Shown here in pieces: positions 14,642 through 20,947 of a stretch of DNA of 20,947 nucleotides. The notes under the pieces are model-generated. The model saw only the letters and a program-made list of their open reading frames with translations, had not been told where the DNA came from and ran no database searches. Both the position numbers and the translations under genes were made by a program. The first letter of the stretch is position 1. Every line of letters starts with the position of its first letter. This DNA is from Flavobacteriales bacterium (lineage in GTDB: Bacteria; Bacteroidota; Bacteroidia; Flavobacteriales_F; PHOS-HE28): positions 1 through 20,947 of the forward strand of contig JAHEFL010000002.1 in NCBI GenBank assembly GCA_024640205.1. The letters are read 5' to 3'.

Positions 14642-15288
14642 CCGTTGTCACCCTGTTTTCCGGCAAGGCTCATGCGATGCTCCTCACCACGGATCAATCT
14701 GCCGATGTTCTTTCGATGCGTATAGAACACGATCAAGCAGAGGAGGACCCCGAAGCCCATCTTGACCCCGCTCGCTTCGTGATAGATAAGTCCCATGGCC
14801 AAGGGAAACGCCAGTGCAGCACAAAGCGAACCTACGGACACATATCGGGTGAAAGCGAAGGCCAGCGCGAATGCCAGAACACAGAACATCGCCGCACCCG
14901 GGTGTATCGCGATGATGCCTCCGAAGGAAGTGGCCACACCTTTTCCGCCCGTGAAGTCCATGAAGACGGAGTACAGATGACCCAGTACCGTGGCGAGCAC
15001 GAGCGCCAAGCGGAACCACATCCATGAATCCGTATCAGGCTCCAACCCGCTGAAGTTCGGCAGGATCCGCACAGGAATGAAGCCCTTGGCGATATCCGCC
15101 AGCAGGACAGGCACCCCAGCACGCCAGCCCAGTACCCTGAAGGTGTTGGTAGCCCCCGCATTGCCGCTCCCATGCTGCCGCACATCAATGCCGTGGAAAG
15201 CCCTACCCCACCACACGCTGGTGGGAATGCTCCCGAACACGTAGGCAATGATCATTGCGGCTATGCCGTACACCCAAGGGAAGTCCAT
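14638..15288 (-). CDS. plsY: PlsY, glycerol-3-phosphate acyltransferase
   Basis: A 216-residue inner-membrane enzyme that transfers the acyl group from acyl-phosphate to glycerol 3-phosphate, giving lysophosphatidic acid, the first step of phospholipid synthesis. The three PlsY signature loops are present: 'GSIPTSVWWGR' (19-29), 'GSGNAGATNTFRVLG' (40-54), and 'GHLYSVFMDFTGGKGVAT' (103-120). The C-terminal 'HRKNIGRLIRGEE' (191-203) is also typical. Several hydrophobic segments match the family topology, and the length is normal. The start lies 3 bp after the stop of the 1506-residue gene. The stop overlaps the start of the giant SPOR-protein gene by 4 nt (ATGA), so translation of that protein is probably coupled to PlsY. 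Confidence 0.96.
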   Translation of the reverse strand: MDFPWVYGIAAMIIAYVFGSIPTSVWWGRAFHGIDVRQHGSGNAGATNTFRVLGWRAGVPVLLADIAKGFIPVRILPNFSGLEPDTDSWMWFRLALVLATVLGHLYSVFMDFTGGKGVATSFGGIIAIHPGAAMFCVLAFALAFAFTRYVSVGSLCAALAFPLAMGLIYHEASGVKMGFGVLLCLIVFYTHRKNIGRLIRGEEHRMSLAGKQGDNG

Positions 15289-15291
15289 GGT

Positions 15292-18200
15292 TCAGAGCCC
15301 GAATCGTTCCTTGAAATCCTCCACTTTCGTTCGTCCGCTCGGCATCAGGCCGAACTGGTAGGATGGTTCATCCTTTTTGCTGTCCAACCTGCGCTTGTCT
15401 TCCTTCTCCTCGGACAACATGGTATTGAACTGGTCATCACTGCTGTATGCATAAAGGTAATTCCGCGTGTATTGGAAGAACCAATAGTGCTCTTCGTCCA
15501 GCATCAGCAGGATGCTCATGATATCTCCACTGCGCTTTCGTTCCAGATGGACCTTTCCCTTGACGGTACGGTATATCGGTTTCTTCAGGATGGTGGCGAT
15601 GCCGATATCGCCTTCGCTCAACCAGCTCTGCTCCGGTCCGTTCCAGCGCATTTTCACATCGCCAAGGATGAGCGGCTTGATCAACTCGTCCGGCATCTTT
15701 TTGATCTCGCCTTTGAGGCTGAGTTCACTAATGAGTTTATCAGAACGCTCCAGGCCGAGCAATTCGCGGAGCATCTTCTCATAATAGGTGGTGGTGATGT
15801 CCAACTGCTTCTGCTCCGGGAAGGCCAATATCTCCGTTGCCATTCTTTCCAAGGCGTTGTCCATGAAGAAGAAGTCCGCGATCATCACCCCGCTGGAACT
15901 TGCTTTATCATCTTCCGTCTCGAAGCGCAAGCCACCCACCGTGGTCAGGTCGATCCTTCCCAGGTCGACCCCGAAATCCATGCGGCCATCCGCGAGCACC
16001 ACGCAATTGTCCGTGGCGAGGCTCACAAGGTCACCGGGCAGATCGCGCTGGCGGATCTTCTCCTTGTTGGAGATCATATACTCCTTCCTGTCCTTGTCAT
16101 AGAAAAGCAGTCCCTTGGCAGAGATGATCGTGCGATCCTTAACATCCTCGGTGCGGCTCAGGAAGGTACCGTAAGCCTTGTACGGGTCCTCGTCGGTGAG
16201 GTAAACACCCGCACCGATCCGCTCCCCTTCCGCATCATAGAGCGTGTCTGCCACCGGGATGAACACCTCCAAAGGATCGATCTCGCCCTTGAACGCCATC
16301 CAGTTCCGGGCCAGGCCATTGCATCCGTGCTGGATCCGTGTGCTACCGGTGAAGAGCAGCTCCTTCACGCTTGCGGTGAGCAACACATCCCCGAAGAAGT
16401 CGAAGGCAGGGCTCAACTGGAAATCCTGCTCCTGTGTGATCCGACCGAGAGCGTATGTCTGGAAGGTGGTGTCCACATTGATGTTGTGCATGTGGATCTG
16501 GAATTTCCTGCCCTCCTCATCCACATAATCCATATCCCCGACACCGCTGTATTGGCGCTTGGCCTTGATGTTCGCAGTGGCGTTGTAGATCCGATGGTAT
16601 CGCGTCACGAAGTTGGCCGTGATCACCGTGTTCGTCAGCGGATCCATCACCGCGTTCTTCCTGACCCGGACGATCATACTGTCCGGAGTGATCAAGGCAT
16701 CCGCCACCTGGATGTACTGCACTTCGCTGGCCGTGATCAAGTGCTTCTTAAGGTCGTAGCGGGCCTTGGGGGCCATGAAGTTGAGCGAATCCTGATCCGG
16801 ACGGATACTGATGAAATTGGAACCGGAAAGCTGTAGGTCCTCGTTCCCGGCAGCTGCCGTGCGATCGCTTTCCAGTTCGATATCACCCTGGTCCATGAAC
16901 CACTTGAAACGGTCCATGAAGCAGATGTACTGATTGACCGGGAATTCCACCTTGGTCTCGGTACCGTTGCTTACGAACTCGCCTATACGCTCATCCAGCT
17001 TGATGGTGGCATTCACGTTATCCGTCCGGAAGGCAATGCTGGATATGTCCCCATCGGTGAGGCGGAAGTCGGAGGTATCCGCATGGGCCAGCATGGTACC
17101 GAACTGATAGAGGTCCGATTCCAGCGTTGCATTGTGGAAATCGATCAGGCCTGCACCTGTCATGCCCTGTGGTGTCAGGTCCGTGATACCGTGAAGGTCC
17201 GCTTCACCATCGAACATGACCATGGCTTTCCTGAGCTTCTCGGTGCGCAGAACGTCCTGGGCTGGTTCAAGCCTCACGAACACATCGCCAGCTTCCACCT
17301 GTGGCACCTTGAGCTTCTCGGCAGAGGCCACGTTGGTAAGGGTATCCGCACGACCCAGCGTACTATCCGGTGTGAAGACCAAAGCTTTCGACATCAAGCT
17401 TGTCGTCAGGTAATCCATCCGCCCGTTGCCCTGCAGCCCCCTGTTGTTGAGCGTGATGGCATCGGTGAACTTCGCCTTCGTTCCATACAGCGGTAAACCC
17501 TGTTCACCGGTGCTTCGCTCGAAACCAAGCGCATAGTCCTTCTGGAGGCGGATCGGTTCGCGGATATCGGGAAAGATCCCCCCGCTTACCAGCGTGCCGG
17601 TGAAGGTCAGACCGGCGTTCGTGAAATTGTCCAGGCTGTCGATCGTGAACGGATCCGATCGATAGAAGAACCGTTCCCTGTCATACACACCTCGCTGTAT
17701 GGAGGCCTTGTCGTAGAAGACGAAGCTTTCCTGGGTGCTGTTGAACTTGGGGTACTCCGGGTATTTCTCCTGTTGCAGACCGCTCTTGTTGTTCTTTGCG
17801 TCGATCTCCAGCGATCCGGTCACCTGTTCCAGCACGTTCTTCACCCGCACCAGACCGTACACCCCGTTCTCATTGGGCTCGAAGCTGGAAGCCATGAAGG
17901 AGACCGAATCCACATTCAGAAGGTCCACGACGAAATCGTCATAATGGAAGTAGTACTCCTTCCCATAGTACTGCAAGCGACCAGCCTGGATGCTACCGCC
18001 AAAGGTGAAGTCCCTGTTCTTCTTGACCGTGACCGTGCGATCGCTGGGGAAAATGCGGACATCCTGCGAGTCGCTGACCACGATGCGCGCCACACCGCGC
18101 ATGGCAAGGTCATTGTTCAGCAGGTTCAAGGTGGCGTTCACCCCGTCATCCGCATTGGAATTGAATTGAAGCACGTCATAATCCTGCTTGCCCGCACTGT

Positions 18201-19812
18201 TCAGGATGTGCTGACGTAATCGCGGCGTGGTCTCCACCCATTCCGTTTCGGGATCGTAATTCAGGAAGCCCTTGTTGGACATGTCAATGAGCAGCGGCAC
18301 GACTGCCTCCTTCTGCATCCGGCTGTACAGGGCGAACTCCTGGGCGTAGAAATTGCCGCCGTTCTGCTTGCTGAAATCATGCAGTCGCACCATGGGATGC
18401 ACGCGATCGATGCCCATCATGGCACTGTAGCGGTTCTCCTTGAAATAGTTGAAGCTCTCAAAGCTGGCCCGGGTCTGGCTGCTTCCAAGGTGGTTCCCCA
18501 TCTGCAGCAAGGGGTCGCCCTGCTTCCATTGCAGCACCTCGAAATACATATCGAGCTGGTGGTAGGTGTCATAGAAGGGGGCCTTGCTCAAGCCCTCGTC
18601 CCGCTTGATGAGCGAGAGCTGCTTCTTGTCCTTCATGAAACGGAGGCTGACGCTCTGATGATGGATGGAGTCCTTGTCCAAGCGGATCGAAACAGCGACA
18701 TCGTCGCTCGTGATGCGCTCCGGATCTATACTGAAAAGCACCCCGACGGCCACGATGAACGTCCGGTTGTCCCTGTAGAAGGTGAGGTAGGCTGGTTCCT
18801 CCTTCGTACCGTAGCCCTGAAGTTTCGACCCATTCATGGTGAAACCACCCTCGAAATCGATGCCTGGAGCGATCTCCCTGATCTTAATGCGTCGGTCGTA
18901 ACTGGCGAAGCGGGGATAGCTGGATGTGCTTTCCTCCACATTGGCCAGCACCTTGTCGCTGATGCGGCCCAGCATGGATCGTTCGAAGTACGGATCATTG
19001 AACCGGACCGAATCCACATCGAACGCAGCGCTCTTCATGCGGATCTCGTAATGGTGGTCCCACTCGGCGAAGGTGGCGTTTGGGCTCAGTCCTGCCCTTT
19101 CCCACGTTACTCGACCGCCGACGCCCTCCCAGGTCTCACGCGTGGGATAATAGGTACCGCTGGTGTTCCGAATGACCGCACTATCGCCTTTTGCCAGGCA
19201 CACCAGATCGGCCGATGGGAACACCACCATCGGAATGCTGTCGAATTTGAACGTGAATTTGCTCGTATGGCTGCGCCATTGCGTACTGGCGCTTTGGAAG
19301 AGCGTATTGTCACGGAACAGGCCTGCGCAGGTGGTGATGAACGTGGACACGTTCTGTTTGCGTCCGCGCTCCATGAGTTGTTCCATGCCCTGCATCCAGG
19401 CGTCGAACTCCTTGGTCGTGCGACCTCCGTTGGGGAATGCTGCGACAGATGCGAGGTAATCGCGGAAATCCGGGAACGCGACGAAACGCTTCTTCAACAT
19501 GGAATTCGCCATTGCTGCGATCCGGGCCCTGTGCACCTCGGAATAGAAAGTGCCGTTCCAAGCCGGGGAGAAGACCGTTTCCATGAATTCCCTCCCCTCC
19601 TTCTTGTTCGCTTCCACGAGGAACTCCGTCATTTCCTGGAAGAACAGGGCCTGGTCCGACGAAAAGGGCTTGGTTTGGGCGCTTGTCAGGCATGGAAGCA
19701 TGGTCACCACCAGAAGCACGATCACAGGGGTCAAACCACATAAGCCCCGGGTAGGAACGACCGGACCTTTGAAGCTCGGCATTCTTGATGTGTTCACTCG
19801 ATGTTCCCCCAT
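15292..19812 (-). CDS. 1506-residue secreted protein of unknown function, repetitive beta-rich
   Basis: I do not recognise a named family. A signal peptide covers about residues 22-46 ('PVIVLLVVTMLPCLTSAQ'); the Cys in it is not in a lipobox. Met1 (19812) and Met11 (19782) are both possible starts. The body has no further membrane segment and no catalytic motif I can name. It is rich in aromatic and charged strands and repeats a loose pattern of the type 'G.G.mdY....f....i....D', for example 'LQGNGRMDYLTT', 'GVGDMDYVDEEG', 'ISAKGLLFYDKD' and 'LADGRMDFGVD'. Residues about 1000-1115 ('APKARYDLKKHLITASEVQYIQ') vaguely recall OstA/LptA-like beta-taco repeats, which is inference only. It starts 4 nt after prmA and ends 3 nt before plsY, so it is firmly within the operon. 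Periplasmic or outer-membrane-associated location is likely. Confidence 0.85.
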   Translation of the reverse strand: MGEHRVNTSRMPSFKGPVVPTRGLCGLTPVIVLLVVTMLPCLTSAQTKPFSSDQALFFQEMTEFLVEANKKEGREFMETVFSPAWNGTFYSEVHRARIAAMANSMLKKRFVAFPDFRDYLASVAAFPNGGRTTKEFDAWMQGMEQLMERGRKQNVSTFITTCAGLFRDNTLFQSASTQWRSHTSKFTFKFDSIPMVVFPSADLVCLAKGDSAVIRNTSGTYYPTRETWEGVGGRVTWERAGLSPNATFAEWDHHYEIRMKSAAFDVDSVRFNDPYFERSMLGRISDKVLANVEESTSSYPRFASYDRRIKIREIAPGIDFEGGFTMNGSKLQGYGTKEEPAYLTFYRDNRTFIVAVGVLFSIDPERITSDDVAVSIRLDKDSIHHQSVSLRFMKDKKQLSLIKRDEGLSKAPFYDTYHQLDMYFEVLQWKQGDPLLQMGNHLGSSQTRASFESFNYFKENRYSAMMGIDRVHPMVRLHDFSKQNGGNFYAQEFALYSRMQKEAVVPLLIDMSNKGFLNYDPETEWVETTPRLRQHILNSAGKQDYDVLQFNSNADDGVNATLNLLNNDLAMRGVARIVVSDSQDVRIFPSDRTVTVKKNRDFTFGGSIQAGRLQYYGKEYYFHYDDFVVDLLNVDSVSFMASSFEPNENGVYGLVRVKNVLEQVTGSLEIDAKNNKSGLQQEKYPEYPKFNSTQESFVFYDKASIQRGVYDRERFFYRSDPFTIDSLDNFTNAGLTFTGTLVSGGIFPDIREPIRLQKDYALGFERSTGEQGLPLYGTKAKFTDAITLNNRGLQGNGRMDYLTTSLMSKALVFTPDSTLGRADTLTNVASAEKLKVPQVEAGDVFVRLEPAQDVLRTEKLRKAMVMFDGEADLHGITDLTPQGMTGAGLIDFHNATLESDLYQFGTMLAHADTSDFRLTDGDISSIAFRTDNVNATIKLDERIGEFVSNGTETKVEFPVNQYICFMDRFKWFMDQGDIELESDRTAAAGNEDLQLSGSNFISIRPDQDSLNFMAPKARYDLKKHLITASEVQYIQVADALITPDSMIVRVRKNAVMDPLTNTVITANFVTRYHRIYNATANIKAKRQYSGVGDMDYVDEEGRKFQIHMHNINVDTTFQTYALGRITQEQDFQLSPAFDFFGDVLLTASVKELLFTGSTRIQHGCNGLARNWMAFKGEIDPLEVFIPVADTLYDAEGERIGAGVYLTDEDPYKAYGTFLSRTEDVKDRTIISAKGLLFYDKDRKEYMISNKEKIRQRDLPGDLVSLATDNCVVLADGRMDFGVDLGRIDLTTVGGLRFETEDDKASSSGVMIADFFFMDNALERMATEILAFPEQKQLDITTTYYEKMLRELLGLERSDKLISELSLKGEIKKMPDELIKPLILGDVKMRWNGPEQSWLSEGDIGIATILKKPIYRTVKGKVHLERKRSGDIMSILLMLDEEHYWFFQYTRNYLYAYSSDDQFNTMLSEEKEDKRRLDSKKDEPSYQFGLMPSGRTKVEDFKERFGL

Positions 19813-19816
19813 TCCC

Positions 19817-20689
19817 TTAGCCGCTGCTTCTATCGTCCGGACGCCTGCAACCCAGCAAAGCCCATTCCGCTTCGTTCAGTCTTTCATTCGGTTGTAATCC
19901 GAACTCCTTGGCCCGCTGCGCGAGCATGTGCCTATCATTCACAACGAATCCACTAAGCAGTACCGTACCTCCGGGACGTAAGGCCGCAGCCAGGAATGGC
20001 ATGGCTTCCATTAGAACATTGCGTTCAATGTTGGCCAAGATAGCGGCGAAGGAAAGGCCCTCCAGAGAGGACGCGTCACCCTTTTCCACAGTTATTGCGT
20101 GACAACCGTTCCGTTCGATATTGCTCTTTGCGTTGTCCACGGCCCCCGGGTCATTATCGATGGCAAGAATCCGGTTCGCACCAAGGCGTTCAGCCAGAAT
20201 GGCGAGCACCCCAGTGCCGCAGCCCAGGTCACAGACCTCCTTCCCGGCAAGATCCAGGGCGAGCATGGCTTGGATCATCATACGGGTGGTGGCGTGATGG
20301 CCAGTTCCGAATGCCATGCGCGGGGTGATGACCAGGTCATGAGCGAATCCATCCACGTGGGGATGGAATTCGGCACGGATGCGGACCTCGCGCCCCACTT
20401 CAACCGGCTGGAAGCTTCCTTCCCATTCGGAATTCCAATTACGATCGGCGATCTCCAGACTACTCCAATGAACGCTTACATGCGGGTCACGCAGGGTGAG
20501 CAATCCATCAAGCCGCGTTCCATCGAACCGATCGGATGGTATGTACGCCTTGAGTTCACCGGAAGGCCCTACCGGATCGGTCATGCCTTCCACGAACGAG
20601 TCGAATCCGAGATCGGCCAACTCCACCATCAGAATATCCCGCCAGGGATCGACCGGACTGATCAAGAAAGTAACCTCCGTGTACGGCAT
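19817..20689 (-). CDS. prmA: PrmA, ribosomal protein L11 methyltransferase
   Basis: A 290-residue class I SAM-dependent methyltransferase that trimethylates ribosomal protein L11 in the cytoplasm. An N-terminal substrate-recognition domain (about 1-110) is followed by the catalytic domain. Motifs: 'MAFGTGHHATTRMM' (125-138), the PrmA signature; SAM-binding motif I 'VCDLGCGTGVLAI' (152-164); acidic residue in 'ILAIDND' (174-180); and 'ILANIERNVL' (217-226), the PrmA version of the catalytic loop. The length is normal. The start at 20689 gives the expected 'MPYTEVTF' opening. It lies 71 bp downstream of tpiA with no clear promoter between them, and its TAA stop is 4 nt before the next gene's ATG. 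Confidence 0.95.
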   Translation of the reverse strand: MPYTEVTFLISPVDPWRDILMVELADLGFDSFVEGMTDPVGPSGELKAYIPSDRFDGTRLDGLLTLRDPHVSVHWSSLEIADRNWNSEWEGSFQPVEVGREVRIRAEFHPHVDGFAHDLVITPRMAFGTGHHATTRMMIQAMLALDLAGKEVCDLGCGTGVLAILAERLGANRILAIDNDPGAVDNAKSNIERNGCHAITVEKGDASSLEGLSFAAILANIERNVLMEAMPFLAAALRPGGTVLLSGFVVNDRHMLAQRAKEFGLQPNERLNEAEWALLGCRRPDDRSSG

Positions 20690-20713
20690 GGTGGATAAGG
20701 TCGGAATGTGAAT

Positions 20714-20727
20714 GGTCCGATCGGACC
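20714..20727. repeat. 14-bp palindrome between tpiA and prmA
   Basis: GGTCCGATCGGACC is a perfect palindrome, able to form a 5-bp stem with a GATC loop. It lies in the 71-bp gap just upstream of the prmA start. Without a T-tract it is a weak terminator candidate; it could equally be an operator or chance. Confidence 0.3.
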
Positions 20728-20760
20728 GATAGCCTGGGGGAGCATCAACTTCCGCACGTC

Positions 20761-20947
20761 TCAGCGGGCGGAATTACCGGCGATGCGCACCAGGTCGGTG
20801 AATGAAGTGGATGCCAGAGATGCACCACCGATCAAGCCGCCATTGATGTCCGGCAAGCTGAAGAGACCCTCCGCATTCGCCGGGGTGCAACTACCACCAT
20901 AGAGGATCGGAACGCTTTCCGCGTCCACACCTATCATTCGCACGAGC
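20761..20947 (-). CDS. tpiA: triosephosphate isomerase, C-terminal fragment (gene continues past the window)
   Basis: Sixty-one residues of the C-terminus of a TIM-barrel triosephosphate isomerase, which interconverts dihydroxyacetone phosphate and glyceraldehyde 3-phosphate in glycolysis. '[18 protein letters not shown]' and '[13 protein letters not shown]' are the family's phosphate-binding strand and loop (usual forms 'ilYGGSV...N..el' and 'DidGgLVGgASL'). The stop TGA is at 20763-20761. The reading frame stays open to the window end, so the start is missing and this is a partial gene, not a broken one. Confidence 0.93.
   Translation of the reverse strand, partial: LVRMIGVDAESVPILYGGSCTPANAEGLFSLPDINGGLIGGASLASTSFTDLVRIAGNSAR

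Noticed and set aside
15172..16836. Plus-strand open frame of 554 codons
   Set aside because: It is antisense to plsY and the 1506-residue gene. The composition is rich in His, Leu, Val and Arg with no domain or signal, as expected from the complement of GC-rich codons.
18379..19743. Plus-strand open frame of 454 codons
   Set aside because: Antisense to the 1506-residue gene, with no recognisable motif; the minus-strand reading has a signal peptide and fits the operon.

Overview
The window looks like a chromosomal segment of a relatively GC-rich Bacteroidota bacterium, probably a Flavobacteriales-type lineage (inference). Four things point there. One gene encodes a secreted adhesin with a C-terminal type IX secretion (T9SS) sorting domain. 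The tRNA promoter matches the Bacteroidota TTG / TAnnTTTG consensus. Start codons lack clear Shine-Dalgarno sequences. The ClpS, PrmA and PlsY proteins have a Bacteroidota character. Every gene I can support lies on the minus strand, so the reading direction is right to left.

Right half (about 6.9-20.9 kb) is one tightly packed run: tpiA (C-terminal part, cut by the window edge), prmA, a 1506-residue secreted protein of unknown function, plsY, a 2203-residue secreted protein, clpS, and an M48 lipoprotein protease. A YdcF/SanA-like membrane protein follows after 69 bp. Several junctions are 3-4 nt gaps or 4-nt ATGA stop/start overlaps, so co-transcription and translational coupling are likely. 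Housekeeping genes (glycolysis, ribosomal protein methylation, phospholipid synthesis, Clp adaptor) are interleaved with two very large exported proteins. The 2203-residue protein is the most unusual object here. It has a PorE-like front end (TPR, PD40 propeller, carboxypeptidase-regulatory-like domain), then about 1400 residues of coiled coil and low-complexity linkers, then two C-terminal SPOR (peptidoglycan-binding) domains.

The centre (5446-6103) holds a tRNA-Arg(ACG) gene with a textbook promoter and about 520 bp of non-coding DNA dense in inverted repeats. These include a perfect 23-bp inverted repeat, an 18-bp palindrome, two copies of a small hairpin element, and a 24-nt near-copy of the tRNA 3' end.

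The left part (114-5445) holds a 1326-residue mosaic adhesin (glycine-rich, Ig-like repeats, SprB repeat, PKD, T9SS type A signal) ending at a strong terminator. Beyond it are a lipoprotein with a calcium-loop-like motif and a stand-alone small HD-domain protein of the RelA/SpoT hydrolase type. Most of the window is therefore concerned with the cell envelope: surface display, peptidoglycan attachment, membrane lipid synthesis and envelope proteolysis.
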